The notes under the pieces: model-generated
The model's input: the letters and a program-made list of their open reading frames with translations, nothing else
Database searches by the model: none
What the model was told of the DNA's origin: nothing
Source: Echinometra lucunter
Lineage: Eukaryota > Echinodermata > Echinoidea > Camarodonta > Echinometridae
DNA length: 64,000 bases
Direction: 5' to 3'
NCBI GenBank assembly: GCA_029962745.1
Contig: CM057165.1
Coordinates: forward strand, 22,106,559-22,170,558
Translations under genes and position numbers: made by a program
Shown: one piece after another, positions 47,813-60,740 of the stretch
Layout of the letters: each line of letters starts with the position of its first letter
Numbering within the stretch: position 1 is the first letter of the stretch

Positions 47813-48355
47813 TGAAGAAGAGGAAATTCATAATGATGATGCTATGAAAAAGGGTTATAGAAAAAAAGGAAAGAATTAGTTTGAAGAAAAGGAGCAGATG
47901 AAGAGGAGGGTGAGGAGGAGGAGGAGGAGAAGGAACTGGAGGATGATGATTTGATGACTATGAAAATGTGATGGTAATGATGACTTAGAAGATGAGACTG
48001 AAATTCAGAATGAAGAAAAGCTTCAATAAAGACTTCATAATATACACAGCTATAGAGCTATACTCTGATGATTTCTCCTTAACTCCTGGAGCATTTTTTT
48101 CGCATCAGTGCACATTCGTACAATGAACTGAACAATCCCAATAATTAACTTTCTCCTTCACCATTGTACAAGTGAAACTGATAAATTGCTAATGTGTTTA
48201 TGTGATATCTATAGAATAATTACCAGTATGGAATACTGCACTAAGGAAAGTAGAATTGAAAGAAAATTTATTTCTAAGAACATTTGTCATTATTTTCTCC
48301 TCAGTATTACTAACGAGCAAGTAAAAGAATTAATGGCATTTCCTTCTTTTATTAG
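47813..48355. other. Intron with purine-rich tract
   Basis: GAAGAGGAGGGTGAGGAGG-type sequence at 47870-47950, then ordinary AT-rich intron to the acceptor CTTTTATTAG. Confidence 0.6.
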
Positions 48356-48469
48356 ATATCAATGAATGTTCCAGCCTGCCATGTCAAAACAATGGTACTT
48401 GCTTTAATGAGATCAACCAGTATCGATGTGAGTGTTCAACAGGATGGACTGGAACAAACTGTGAACAGG
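48356..48469 (+). CDS. Calcium-binding EGF module 1 (copy 1)
   Basis: Acceptor TCTTTTATTAG, donor AACAG|GTAAGG (taking the final G); 38 codons, phase 1-1. It reads DINECSSLPCQNNGTC, then FNEINQYRCECSTGWTG and TNCEQ. Six Cys; the DINEC start and the CxNxxxxYxCxC hydroxylation pattern mark a calcium-binding EGF. Confidence 0.92.
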
Positions 48470-48870
48470 GTAAGGCTTATTGATTTATAGAAATAACATT
48501 GGTCATTTCATAAATGGGCCCTTTAATTTGTGAAGATATATTTGATAGCAGCTGTAGTGCATGGATTTCAAGAGGTGCTTGCTTCATATTCTCTACATCT
48601 TTTCCTCGGTTTGTAACTGATTAAAAAATATTCATCTGGGATTTTATGATCAGCTAATTCAGTCATTTTGATGGTGTGGTTCTCTCCCACCGCTGTCACA
48701 TTTAATGTGATGGATAATATCGCCACACAATTAGGCATACATGTATTATTTACATTTAATTTTTTTGTGTATATATTAATATTCCATTTTCGTATGTTTT
48801 TTTTTAATTTCAAAGCACACTGCAGGAAAATATGTTTTTACATTCCTTTAATTTTTGTCATTTACACTAG

Positions 48871-48996
48871 ATAGTGATGAGTGTAGCAGCTCCAGTCTGA
48901 ATGACTGTGGACTGAATGCAACGTGTACAAACACTAATGGTAGCTTTATTTGCATATGTAATGAGGGCTTCACTGGCAATGGTATTTCCTGTATAG
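48871..48996 (+). CDS. Calcium-binding EGF module 2 (copy 1)
   Basis: Acceptor TTTACACTAG, donor TATAG|GTGAGT; 42 codons, phase 1-1. It reads DSDECSSSSLNDCGLNATC, then TNTNGSFICICNEGFTGNG and ISCIG. Copy 2 has the canonical DIDEC at the start (one base difference). Six Cys with the CxNxxxxFxCxC pattern. Confidence 0.92.
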
Positions 48997-49395
48997 GTGA
49001 GTAGGTTTTCATTAATCTTTGTTTCAAATCTGAATTTTGAACTATATTGAGTGTTACATTGATATTTGACACAAGAAATGGTAAAACAATGGGAATTTAA
49101 TCTTATTTGTTTTATATGGATGGATTTTACTCATATCCAAATTAAAAGTAATCAGAATTTGGTGATATCAGTATGATATTTGTATCTCTAATATGTTCAA
49201 GCATGTTGATTAATGATACAATTATATAATTTTACTTTTCAAAAGATATTGGTCTCACGGCGGGACTCAACTGCAAAACCTTGTGATCTACAGTCTGGTG
49301 ACATATTCACTAGACATGAAACCTCTTCTTGTACACAAAAGTTTCAGGTTGTATGGTATCATAACTTATCCTGTCTCTTTATTGCTCATATACAG
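48997..49395. other. Intron, nothing recognised
   Basis: AT-rich. It carries GGTCTCACGGCGGGACTC and GATCTACAGTCTGGTGACAT, possibly the minus-strand head of a SINE. Confidence 0.45.
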
Positions 49396-49568
49396 AGATC
49401 ATCCTATTCCCATAACACCACAACCAATGGAGACAGTCAGCTATCTCTCACATCAGAATCTGCCACATCGGATGGAGGAAGGAACCCCACCCTGGAGCAA
49501 ATCTCCCCCACCACTCCGACCACCCACTGGGTTTCCGTTTGGGGACACAATTCTACTACAGTCTTTAT
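49396..49568 (+). CDS. NIDO domain, part 1 - frameshifted in copy 1
   Basis: Same exon as 60741-60910, but with three extra single bases (CCCATAACACC, CCACCACTCCG, GACACAATTC). After the acceptor GAG ATC ATC CTA TTC CCA the frame meets TAA. Copy 2 reads cleanly. The three extra bases restore frame at the donor, as expected for consensus errors, although a pseudogene cannot be excluded. Confidence 0.8.
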
Positions 49569-50201
49569 GTAAGCTATTTTTTGTAGTTGTAAGTAGTTGT
49601 AAATTAATTTGTTAACATAAAAAGTATCATGAAAAGGAGGGGGAAAATTAATGTGATGTCTTCTCAAGTACTTCAGTGGTTATGACATTGTAATCAAATA
49701 TAAATTGGAGAGAACTACTAATATCTGGGAAATACCCCAAAATATGACATTGTTTAATATTTTTACTGGGCAATTGCATTGTGGTCACTGATAATGGTCA
49801 TTGTAAATAAAAATGAGTACAGAGAAGTTTGAAATGAATGCAGGAAGAAACGGTCATGGGAATTTCTCAGATAAGCAATATTATGCATACAGCATGCAGT
49901 TAAATATGGAAAACAAAGTGAGTTACAGAATACATTATTTACTTGTGTACAGCCACTTTCGCATCAGATTTTAAGTCTCCTGCTTTGATCATGGGATATG
50001 TTATGCTCCTTGAGATGTGAGTCAAAATACACTAGGTATGTTTTCTTTCATTTTAATCCGTCGCTTACTGGAGCTGGTTTGTCCCTGTATTGAGCCTGTG
50101 GGAATTACAGATTCAGTAGTCAGCAGCTTAAATTATATATGATTTGAGGAATATTCCACAGTTTCTAATGCTTCATAGTTATCTTTTTTTCATGCCAACA
50201 G
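49569..50201. other. Intron, nothing recognised
   Basis: AT-rich intron between NIDO parts 1 and 2, ending in TTTTTTTCATGCCAACAG. No exon. Confidence 0.5.
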
Positions 50202-50366
50202 TTCATGGATAATGGGCTTATAGTATTCATCAATGAGAATGACGAGAAGTACGGTTTCCCCAATCCTTACCCGGATGGATTCTCTAATAGCACTCGTCTG
50301 CCTGTGGTGGCACCCTTCTGGGCAGATGCTGACATCAGCGATGATGAAGGAGAAGTCTTTTATCAG
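50202..50366 (+). CDS. NIDO domain, part 2 (copy 1)
   Basis: Acceptor CATGCCAACAG, donor TATCAG|GTGAGA; 55 codons, phase 0-0. It reads FMDNGLIVFINENDEKYGFP, then PDGFSN and PVVAPFWADADISDDEGEVF. The LPVVAPFWADADI phrase is diagnostic of the NIDO domain of nidogen, alpha-tectorin, SNED1 and MUC4. Confidence 0.93.
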
Positions 50367-50885
50367 GTGAGACTTGTAGTTGTACGTTTGACAGAAATGA
50401 AATGAAATAGTGATAGTGATTTAAGCCACTGAGTAACTTTCAGAAATCAGAGCTGCATGGCCATACATGCTATCAGTGTATGTAATATTGTGTAAATATG
50501 AAACCCTGAAAAATACACTTCAAAAGTATCATCATATAAATATAAAAGTGATCAGAAATGCCAGAATTTTTTACCTTATAGACTGCAATTTTAGACAAAA
50601 GCATGTTTACATGTAGGTGGAATTTAGTAGGTATCTTGATAATTACTTCTTATATTTCAAAACTTTTATATTCCTGGCTGTTTATTTTTTCTTCTGAACA
50701 TCTTGATAGAATACAGACAGACTCAAAATTCAACAATTTATTAAATCGAACCTCCATAAAGTTACCAGATCCCTTGAAAATAGTAGCAACTCAACCTGTA
50801 ATTGGGTGGGCCTTGTATACATGTATCTATCTATTCCTTGCACAATGTTAAATGTTAAAATAACTTGTCTCATGCATCCATATAG

Positions 50886-51044
50886 GTATATGAGAGATCT
50901 TATACTAATACTGCTAACGAGACTGCTGTGCTAGATGATGCCAGCTACAGGATCAGAGCATTTGATCCTGACATGCCAGGGTTCAATGCCACATGGATGC
51001 TAGTCATCACCTGGAGTAATCTTCCATCATTTATCTCTGCTAAT
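50886..51044 (+). CDS. NIDO domain, part 3 (copy 1)
   Basis: Acceptor GCATCCATATAG, donor GCTAAT|GTGAGT; 53 codons, phase 0-0. It reads VYERSYTNTANETAVLDDAS, then GFNATWMLVITWSNLPSF. The WMLVITWSN core (ATWMLVITW) is typical for the NIDO middle. The following NIDO exon exists only after copy 2 because copy 1 stops at the gap. Confidence 0.92.
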
Positions 51045-51098
51045 GTGAGTTCAACAGTTAGTCACTTGATCCCCACCTAGTCTAGATCAGTTTGTATA

Positions 51099-51598
51099 NN
51101 NNNNNNNNNNNNNNNNNNNNNNNNNNNNNNNNNNNNNNNNNNNNNNNNNNNNNNNNNNNNNNNNNNNNNNNNNNNNNNNNNNNNNNNNNNNNNNNNNNNN
51201 NNNNNNNNNNNNNNNNNNNNNNNNNNNNNNNNNNNNNNNNNNNNNNNNNNNNNNNNNNNNNNNNNNNNNNNNNNNNNNNNNNNNNNNNNNNNNNNNNNNN
51301 NNNNNNNNNNNNNNNNNNNNNNNNNNNNNNNNNNNNNNNNNNNNNNNNNNNNNNNNNNNNNNNNNNNNNNNNNNNNNNNNNNNNNNNNNNNNNNNNNNNN
51401 NNNNNNNNNNNNNNNNNNNNNNNNNNNNNNNNNNNNNNNNNNNNNNNNNNNNNNNNNNNNNNNNNNNNNNNNNNNNNNNNNNNNNNNNNNNNNNNNNNNN
51501 NNNNNNNNNNNNNNNNNNNNNNNNNNNNNNNNNNNNNNNNNNNNNNNNNNNNNNNNNNNNNNNNNNNNNNNNNNNNNNNNNNNNNNNNNNNNNNNNNN
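51099..51598. other. Assembly gap of exactly 500 N
   Basis: A placeholder run of 500 N joins two contigs whose sequences overlap by about 10.8 kb. The round length suggests an arbitrary or default size. Confidence 0.95.
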
Positions 51599-52203
51599 GT
51601 TGATGACGATGACGATGAGGACGACGATTGATGCTGCGTGCTGATGAGATGATGACGACGACAACGATGGTTATGATTGTGATGGTGATGATGATAATGA
51701 TGATCATGATAATTAGTACCTGCCGATGGCTGATTGCTGATGATGATGATGAAGATGATGATGATGGTGAGAATGTGATGTGCACATGGATTACGTATAG
51801 CTGTTGACTATAATGACAGTTCTGGTAATCTACTGCAACTAGTATTTTTATGATGATCATACTCCAATAGGCCTACAGGTACATAATTCCTTACACAGAC
51901 ATCAAACATTGTCTGCTCTTTGAAAAACTCCCTTCGGCTTTGTTTCAATTACTATAAAGTTATTTGACAATATTTTTTCATTGTATGTGTACATGTACGT
52001 GGACTTAAGCTCTTGCAAGGTTTATGATTTTCTAGTAGGGAATGATCCAAGGGAAATGATCCACTTGGTTGCCTAGATGTGTTTCTTCATCAGAAAGCTG
52101 CGGTTTAACATGCCATTGCATTTTGCAAAGTTATTGTACCTTGTCATCATAATCATGTACTGTATTCTCTTTATACCATTTATTCATATGCTCTATCATG
52201 CAG

Positions 52204-52354
52204 GCATCCCTAATGCAATTCACTAACAGTTATGTTGAGAACCCAGAGGACTGTCCAGCCTATGTGCCCCCTCCGGACGACCCTTGTGCTACCCAGAATG
52301 CATCAGTCGTTGCTAGTGCCATGTCTCTCTGTGATAGCTTGGTGGATCTTTCAG
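52204..52354 (+). CDS. C8 domain, part 1 (copy 2)
   Basis: Same 151-bp exon as 40867-41017, with one silent change near its end (CTCTCAG to CTTTCAG). Splice sites intact. Confidence 0.85.
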
Positions 52355-53311
52355 GTATGCAACATGTATAAGTATTATCATTTATAAAAATAACACATTA
52401 TGAATCATTTTATGATGCAGTGAGTTTATTTGTTTTCTATTGTGATGTACATGTACATCAGCTCTATAACTTCAGAATTAATTATTATTGTTATTAAGTA
52501 TTTGGTTTCACCTGGTCCTGGGAGGGAAAAAGCGAACTTAATCACTGTGACCCTCGGTCTCTCCTCCTGATATAACTTATTGGGATGTGCAGGTGTTCCA
52601 CTCCACCAGGGTTTCCCCCTGCTCTTCTTCAAATAGTGCAGTGGGTTCTTAAATTGCAAAGGTGGCGACTTGCCTCTACGCAGGGCCTCCATTTAACATC
52701 CTATCCAAGGGACAGAGTATTTTCCACTGAAACATAGCCTCCATCTGTGAAACGGGAGGGATACGTTAATGCACAATGCAGGCTTCAGTCATCTGCCCAG
52801 GGTGGACTGGAACCCATGAGTCAGTTGACCACTGAATTCTCTTGTTCCCGTAGGCTTATTACAGGAGCCACCCACTTTCAGTAGCCAATGTGTTACGAAG
52901 GAAAGCGATTGTTTAGATTGCTGTAAGATTTCATTTATTTCATTACATTTCATGATTTAAGTACATTACGTATGAAACGGTTCATTATATTTTTGTATTT
53001 AGAGTTTCTAATAATCAGGAACGCAAGTTTCTTCAAGGCAATTACCTGATTCCAAGTCCCATGGTTGCTTTCCTGCTTCAGGCTTTTTTAGCATTTATAG
53101 TAAGCGGAACCTAGGTGGCTCCACCATTTTGGTGTCTCTTGTGGTAAATGGATAAACCGACCTGTACAACGGCATAATTTCAAGTCCTCCATGATTGTAA
53201 GCTCACTGTGGCACTTTCTTGTATTTAAAACTATAACCTTTTTTTTGGTTGCAAAATTGTTCCCATTCCCTGTACTTCGGATTGCATTATATGTATTTTT
53301 TGGTTGGACAG

Positions 53312-53495
53312 GACCGTTTGGGGAGTGCATCAGACGTGTTAGCACCTATCTTCACATTCTACCAGAGCTGTCTGTATGATTTCTGTGCTACCTATCCTAG
53401 TGGGGAAGGCATCTGTGATGTCTTCACAACCGCTGCTAGAGAATGCAGAATACAAGGCTATGTAGTTGAGGGATGGCGCTCTGCAGATCTGTGCC
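53312..53495 (+). CDS. C8 domain, part 2 - frameshifted in copy 2
   Basis: One base longer than 41976-42158: an extra T in AGCACCTATCTTC shifts the frame after RRVST. Otherwise identical, with acceptor and donor present. Probably a consensus error. Confidence 0.8.
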
Positions 53496-53670
53496 GTAAG
53501 TTGTAAAACGCTTGATTCTTAACCTGCCTAATATGCATCTGGAGGCCAACAAGCTAGGTGTTGAAATTTGTGAAATAGCTGCTATGGAGTAGTTACTTAG
53601 ATAGGGCCTAATTACAATGATTGCAATGTTCATTTTCAAGTGAATACAATTATTTGAAACTTAGTGTGTG

Positions 53671-53937
53671 TGGTGTAGTGGATATGTCGCCGGACTGTAG
53701 ATCACAAGGATGGTGGTTCAAGTCCCACAATGTCTTTTGGCAAGACACTAATCTACAATTGCCACTCTTGACCCAGGTGTAGTAAATGGGTACCCACTAG
53801 GAAGAATTTCCTTGCAATGCTAGAGTGCCTTAATGGTAGCCATGCTAAAGCTGGGGTAATAACAGTGGAGTGCCAGGAGTGTCAATTCTGACAGACCTGA
53901 GTGCTATACAAGAACCCACTATTTTATTATTATTATG
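53671..53937 (+). mobile_element. tRNA-derived SINE (copy 2)
   Basis: Counterpart of the element at 42333, with A-box-like TGGTGTAGTGG and B box GGTTCAAGTCC at 53714-53724. About a dozen bases after the B box are missing relative to copy 1. Confidence 0.8.
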
Positions 53938-54192
53938 TGTAAATTTTCAAATATGCATTGTGGTAATGATAGGAATGCTGAATATAACAGCACAATTAAT
54001 TCACAGAAGTGTTTTTATGCAGTGCTGAAAATGCTTACTTATCACTATATGGCAAATTTATGTACAGATATTCCTCTAAGTTGCATGCACAGGACTGCTG
54101 TAGTCTCCAGAGTTATTCTTTACCAATATTAGTATTTTTAAAGCATGTTGGTGTGTAGTTTGTAGTGCAAGATTTCCCCATTTTTTCTGTAG

Positions 54193-54404
54193 CCGTTGAA
54201 TGCGGTGCCAACTCAACCTTTAGCTACTGCGGGCCTGCTTGCCCCACCACCTGCTACAGTGTGCGCAACACTGGAGATGGTCTTCAGTGTTCTGATGCCT
54301 CTTGCGTGGAGGGATGTTTCTGTGATGCTGGCTTTGTGCTAGAAGGAAATGAATGTGTTACTGAAGAGTCCTGTGGATGTGTCTCAAATGGATTTTATCA
54401 TTTG
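54193..54404 (+). CDS. TIL domain (copy 2)
   Basis: Same 212-bp exon as 42868-43079, open throughout; two residue-level changes (GDD to GDG, VSEES to VTEES). All Cys kept. A TIL relic follows at about 54637-54720, as in copy 1. Confidence 0.88.
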
Positions 54405-54941
54405 GTAAGATGAATTTAAAAGTTAACCTCAAAGATAAATGAACAGGTATAGAAATGAATGAACCTGTTCCAATTGTCTGATGAATTTGTTTTGGAAAAG
54501 AAGAATTCCTTAAAGTAGTAGTACACATGTTGTCTTTAGATGCTCTCCAGTGGACATATGGGTAAAGAGAAGAAAAAACAGGAAATAGCAAAATTGGGAT
54601 GAGATATTCTCTAATGTTCTCTTGTTTTTTACAAGGGATGTTTCTGTGATGCAAGCTTGGTGCTAAAAGCGTATGCTTCCTTCACAGTTCTGTGGTTGTG
54701 TCTCTAATGGAATGTATCAAATAATAAGAACTACATAATTTTCATCATCATCATCATTACTATCATCATCATCTTAATAGATGTTATTATCACAGTCATC
54801 ATCATCATCATCATCATCATCATTATAAATACCACAATTGTCTTCTTCATCATCATCATGGTCACAATCATCATCATGATGATAATCATCACCATAATTA
54901 TAATCATCTCCATCATTATCATCATCATTATCATCATCACC

Positions 54942-54988
<47 letters not shown>

Positions 54989-55037
54989 TATCATCATCAT
55001 TTTATGATTCTCAAAGGTAATACTGTTGTTATTTCAG

Positions 55038-55211
55038 TCTGGTGAGACATGGTTAACCTCGGGTGTGCAGAGGAATTGCACGTGCTTCTCCAACGCACAA
55101 CAGTTTGTAAGCACTCTCTTGCAGTGAATTCTCTACTTGTGAGGTCAGGAACGGTGCTCAAGGCTGCTTCTGTAGAGAAGGGCTATGAAGGAGATGGAAT
55201 CACTTGCCTCT
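55038..55211 (+). CDS. TIL/VWC-like exon - several indels in copy 2
   Basis: Counterpart of 43721-43895. At least five single-base indels (GGGTGTGC, GGAATTGC, CAACGCAC, GTAAGCAC, GAAGGGCT) destroy the frame. Such density in one exon points to poor consensus quality here. Confidence 0.8.
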
Positions 55212-55647
55212 GTAAGTCCCTCTGTTGTTCTCTTTCTCCTCATTTGTGCCTCTCTGTTTCTATTCTACATTCCATGATACAGAACTCGACAGGAAGAGTG
55301 TGGTTTTCAGGGGAAATGATGGTTCGAGACCTATTAACCATAAAGGAAATAGGTGAAGTTGTAGAGAATTTAGTGTAATTCTTAACCTTGAATGAATTAG
55401 TCCTCTAAAAAGACGTTTTTTTTTCCCCCCCGACCAATTACATGAACATTTACCAGGAATTTGTAGCATGTATGATTTTTCTTGAGAATGAATGTGAATT
55501 ACTGTCCAACACCTACTCTGCGGTCTCTGCGTGAAGGCTGTCACCTAATTTATCCATCAGCTATGACCAAAGAAAATAACCAAAATTTTCCATTGGCTTT
55601 CGTTATGCAAAGTCTTTTTATAGGTGAAATAATAGGTAGAGATGTCA

Positions 55648-55910
55648 TGGTCTAGTGGACTGTAGATCACAAGGATGGTGGTTCAAGTCCTGCTGTGGCA
55701 CCAATGTCTTTTGGCAAGACACTAATCCAGAATTGCTACTCTCGAGCCAGGGGTAGTAAATGGGTACCCAGTAGGAAGAATTTCCTTGAAATGCTAGAGC
55801 ACCCTAATGGCAGCCATGCATAAGCTGGGGTAATAACGGTGAAGTGCCAGGAGTGTCAATGCTGACAGACATGAGCGCTATACAAGAACCCACTATTATC
55901 ATTAAGGTGT
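55648..55910 (+). mobile_element. tRNA-derived SINE, head deletion variant (copy 2)
   Basis: Counterpart of the element at 44332 with the same shortened head and B box GGTTCAAGTCC. Confidence 0.75.
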
Positions 55911-55981
55911 CTATAAACTGAACATGGGAGTTATGGATATGTGATTGTGTCAGCTCAACATGATAATTATATTTCCTGCAG

Positions 55982-56104
55982 TGCAATGTCAAGAGGACTA
56001 CTTCAGATGCCCCGAGGGAACCTGTATACCAGAGCTCTATGTGTGTGACGAGTATCCAGGAGACTGTCTAAACAACTATGATGACTCTGAAGAGTTATGC
56101 TGCA
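55982..56104 (+). CDS. LDL-receptor class A module 1 (copy 2)
   Basis: Identical in length and reading to 44669-44791; the tandem relics of its 3' end follow at about 56190-56470 with extra indels. Confidence 0.85.
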
Positions 56105-57062
56105 GTAAGTCAAGCAAATGATCAAGAAACTATTACTCTTGTATTATGTTATATTATTTTAGATGTGGTTAGTTGTGGGGTAATTTGTTGAAGTATCCAG
56201 GAGACTGAACAACTCATGATGACTCTGAAGAGTTATGCTGCAATAAGTCAAGCAAATGATCAAGAAACCTTTCAGCCCTTGTCATTATGTTAGTGTGGTA
56301 AGGTTTTGTAGTAATATGATGAGTATCCAAGAGACTGTATTAATAAAATGATGTCTCTGAAGAATTGTGCGGCAGTAAGTCGAGCACAATCATCAAGAAA
56401 GTATTACCCCTTGTATTGTTAGGTGTGGTTAGGTGTGGAGTAATTTGGCGAGTATCCAGGAGACTAGCTGTTAGGTGTGGTTAGATTCAATTCTTTGAAT
56501 AGTATAGAGAGGTGTTTATCTTTATTTGTTTCCAGCTAGAATAGGGTTAGAGAGAAAGACAGAGAGAGAGAGAGAGAGGAAGAGAGAGAAAGGAGGAGTT
56601 CACTCCCTCCCCCCCCCCCCCCCACCCGTTCCAATAAAGGTTTATATAAAAATATGTTTTGTAGCATGATGCAGAATTACACAAGTTTTTACGAATATTG
56701 AAATACATTATAAGTATGATAATTATAACGACAATCATAACATATTCCAGGTATACAGATTGATATCAACATACTAAATTATATAAACTATTTGACATTG
56801 ATAATAGGTAAATTACTATCAGATTTCATGAATCTATATACCACATGATTTCCATTCCTAGAGTTTAAAGAAGTTTAGACCTGTTTTGCCAAAAAAAAAA
56901 TTTTTTGTTGTCAACCTTCAGCATAATTTATGATGTTGGGCTCAAAATCAGAGAAAATCTAGCAAAACTACATTCATTCACTTATTGATTACTAATCATG
57001 TAAATATCCATGTATTAAGAACGGAATTTACTCTTGTTTGAAAATTGCCTCTTCTTTTCCAG

Positions 57063-57206
57063 ACATCAGGAATGTGACAGCTTTCTGTCCAAAGCCAGAT
57101 CACTTCCGCTGCCCGGATGGAGTGTACATCCCATTTGCTATGTCTTGTGGATGACTGGCCCTATGACTGTCTTGACAATTACGATGAATCTCCAGAACTT
57201 TGTACA
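57063..57206 (+). CDS. LDL-receptor class A module 2 - indels in copy 2
   Basis: Counterpart of 45745-45888. Within TTTGCTATGTCTTGTGGATG one T is lost and two bases are gained, and one G is missing at the exon/donor junction (TACAGTACAG). Frame and donor are damaged in this copy only. Confidence 0.78.
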
Positions 57207-57258
57207 GTACAGTATATCTTCTGCAGATAACAAGATGTATCGGGTGGGGGGGGGGGGG

Positions 57259-57293
<35 letters not shown>

Positions 57294-57489
57294 TGGGGAG
57301 TGTTTCACAAAGCTGTGCGTAAAGTTACGCATGATTTTAAGAACAACTTAACTATGAACAGCCGAATGGAACACACTGGCAATTCACTGGTTCAAACTCT
57401 TCCGCAGCTTACTAGGGAATAAGAAAGAAACATTAGATTGGCTTTTTGTCTTCTTACTGATAATTTTCTTTTCCTGTTTTCTCTGTGAG

Positions 57490-57663
57490 GTCTGTGCCCG
57501 AATCCTGGCATCCCATCTCAAGGGTCCATCTCTCCATTCCAAACTGTGTACACCGATGGGTCAGTAGTAGAATATACCTGTAACAATGGTTACGTTCTGA
57601 TTGGGGTGACTAGTGACACCTGTATCAGTGGTTCCTTCAATGAGGAATTACCAGAGTGTTATG
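57490..57663 (+). CDS. Sushi/CCP module 1 (copy 2)
   Basis: Same 174-bp exon as 46128-46301, intact with both splice sites. Confidence 0.88.
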
Positions 57664-58461
57664 GTGAGTTCTGAATTTTCTTTTTCTTATTAACTGTGCA
57701 AATATTATGTTGCCATGTTTACTTTATATAACATCATCTGTTATATATTAGAGCTGTCCAGATAGAAAGCTTTTCTTTTATTTTTTCTTACGCTTTGCCT
57801 ATTTTTGGCTTCCTCTAATGGCATTTCTATGTGCAGGCTCATTTCATTCCAATAATACAATTATAATTGTATGAAAGTTCATGCTTTTTATCATTGTGAA
57901 TATATGTTTTAAATGGTTGAACTTTAATAACTGAATTATTCTACTCAAGAGCCGATATCTGAAAAAGTTAAATGGCAGCAGGAATTTTGCTGGCATTAAT
58001 TATCTGTTATCGAGAAATGTGGACAAAGTGTGTGCACAGTAGATGGAAAGGTAAAAGCATTGATGTTACATCTATGGTTTTGTTTATTTTTTTTTTCAAG
58101 TTTGGCAGTTGTAAATATGAACCTTTCATTAGCTAGGAGTGTCAGTTTGGCTAATTTGCTGGTGTGCCATACTTCCTGATTGGCACAAACACTGGGCATA
58201 GATTCACAGATTACACTCTGTATTACAATCCTGTGTAATGACCCATAATGACCTATGTCTGGTCTCTGTTCATTACATGTACATGAGATCTCTTTTGTCA
58301 GCTTGTATTCAATAGCTTTTTCACATAAATTTTGAAATGATCTAGAGTTCCTTTGGTAAAACTACTTGTTGAAAAATACCATGTGGCCCTGGGATATCAT
58401 TTTGAAATGGCATATGCAAAGGTAATGTATTTGTGGACAACTTTTGTTTTTATGCCATCAG

Positions 58462-58632
58462 CAAGTTGCATCTTGCCAAGAGAACCAAACAATGGTGCCC
58501 TCAACAGCACTGCTTTCAACCACAGTGAAGTCATTGGGTTTACCTGTAATGATGGATACCAGATGATTCCAGAAAGTGCTTTTGTAAGATGCGACAATGG
58601 AACAGTACTTGGCACTATTCCCATATGCATAG
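58462..58632 (+). CDS. Sushi/CCP module 2 (copy 2)
   Basis: Same 171-bp exon as 47100-47270, intact. A shorter version of the exon-end duplicate follows at about 58757. Confidence 0.88.
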
Positions 58633-58924
58633 GTAAGGTGGATGATGTTGATTATTCTGATGATGATTTTGATGATAATGATAATAATAATACCGGTTTC
58701 TTGTAACACGCTTTAACAGAATAAGTTGACCAAAGCACTTACAGTATTTTTACACGGTCACTATCTATTCCCATATGCATAGGTATGGTGGATGATGATT
58801 TTGATGATAATGATAATAATACCGGTTTCTTGTACACGCTTTAACAGAATAAGTTGACCAAAGCACTTACAGTATTATTATTACATCGGTTACTGATTCA
58901 AATATACTTTTCTGCACATAACTG

Positions 58925-59154
58925 TGCACATTTTCCACTCCATGGGAACATTCCAGCCAGTCGCTCATTTTATAGGCAGGCAAGTGCTAATCCAATCACA
59001 ATAACCTGTGCATCCTGCCAGGTATCCAATTAGAACCTGGGTGACAATGGCAAACATGAATTTATGTTCTTGCCAAAAGACATTAGTGCCAGACTGGGAT
59101 TTGAACCCTCGATCCTTAGATTGGGAGTCAAGAGACAGAATCATCACACCATGA
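58925..59154 (-). mobile_element. tRNA-derived SINE, minus strand (copy 2)
   Basis: Counterpart of the element at 47583, with B box GGTTCAAATCCC on the minus strand. Confidence 0.7.
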
Positions 59155-59687
59155 TGAAGAAGAGGAAATTCATAATGATGATGCTAATGAAAAAGGGTTA
59201 TAGAAAAAAAGGAAAAGAATTAGTTGAAGAAAGGAAGATGAAGAGGAGGGTGAGGAGGAGGAGGAGGAGAAGGAACTGGAGGATGATGATTTGATGACTA
59301 TGAAAATGTGATGGTAATGATGACTTAGAAGATGAGACTGAAATTCAGAATGAAGAAAAGCTTCAATAAAGACTTCATAATATACAAAGCTATAGGCTAC
59401 TCTGATGATTTCTCCTTAACTCCTGGAGCATTTTTTTCGCATCAGTGCACATTCGTACAATGAAACTGAACAATCCCAATAATTAACTTTCTCCTTCACC
59501 ATTGTACAAGTGAAACTGATAAATTGCTAATGTGTTTATGTGATATCTATAGAATAATTACCAGTATGAATACTGCACTAAGGAAAGTAGAATTGAAAGA
59601 AAATTATTTCTAAAGAACATTTGTCATTATTTTCTCCTCAGTACTAATCGAGCAAGTAAAGAATTAATGGCATTCCTTCTTTATTAG

Positions 59688-59801
59688 ATATCAATGAATG
59701 TTCCAGCCTGCCATGTCAAAACAATGGTACTTGCTTTAATGAGATCAACCAGTATCGATGTGAGTGTTCAACAGGATGGACTGGAACAAACTGTGAACAG
59801 G
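59688..59801 (+). CDS. Calcium-binding EGF module 1 (copy 2)
   Basis: Same 114-bp exon as 48356-48469, intact. Confidence 0.9.
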
Positions 59802-60209
59802 GTAAGGCTTATTGATTTATAGAAATAACATTGGTCATTTCATAAATGGGCCCTTTAATTTGTGAAAGATATATTTGATAGCAGCTGTAGTGCATGGATT
59901 TCAAGAGGTGACTTGCGTCATATTTCTCTACATCTTTTCCTCGGTTTGTAACTGATTAAAAAATATTCATCTGGGATTTATGATCAGCTAATTCAGTCAT
60001 TTTGATGGTGTGGGTTCTTATCCCACCGCTGTCACATTTAATGTGATGGATAATATCGCCACACAAATTAGGCATACATGTATATTATTTACATTTAATT
60101 TTTTTGTGTATATATTAATATTCCATTTTCGTATGTTTTTTTTTAATTCAAAGCACCACTGCAGGAAAATATGTTTTTACATTCCTTTAATTTTTGTCAT
60201 TTACACTAG

Positions 60210-60335
60210 ATATTGATGAGTGTAGCAGCTCCAGTCTGAATGACTGTGGACTGAATGCAACGTGTACAAACACTAATGGTAGCTTTATTTGCATATGTAA
60301 TGAGGGCTTCACTGGCAATGGTATTTCCTGTATAG
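60210..60335 (+). CDS. Calcium-binding EGF module 2 (copy 2)
   Basis: Same exon as 48871-48996 but with canonical DIDEC instead of DSDEC at its start. Intact. Confidence 0.9.
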
Positions 60336-60740
60336 GTGAGTAGGTTTTCCATTAATCTTTGTTTCAAATCTGAATTTTGAACTATATTGATGTGTTACAT
60401 TGATATTTGACACAAGAAATGGTAAAAACAATGGGAATTTAATCTTATTTGTTTTATATGGATGGATTTTACTCATATCCAAATTAAAAGTAATATCAGA
60501 ATTTGGTGATATCAGTATGATATTTGTATCTCTAATATGTTCAAGCATGTTGATTAATGATACAATTATATAATTTTACTTTTCAAAAGATATTGGTCTC
60601 ACGGCGGGACTCAAACTGCAAACCTTGTGATCTACAGTCTGGTGACATATTCACTAGACCATGAAACCTCTTCTTGTACACAAAAGTTTCAGGTTGTATG
60701 GTATCATAACTTATCCTGTCTCTTTATTGCTCATATCCAG

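Larger units (their letters stand above)
40272..51098 (+). repeat. Copy 1 of the 10.8-kb duplicated segment
   Basis: It matches 51599-62442 nearly base for base, from the GAT array to the intron after the third NIDO exon, and stops exactly at the N gap. Differences are scattered SNPs and many single-base indels. Read as an unmerged contig overlap. Confidence 0.9.
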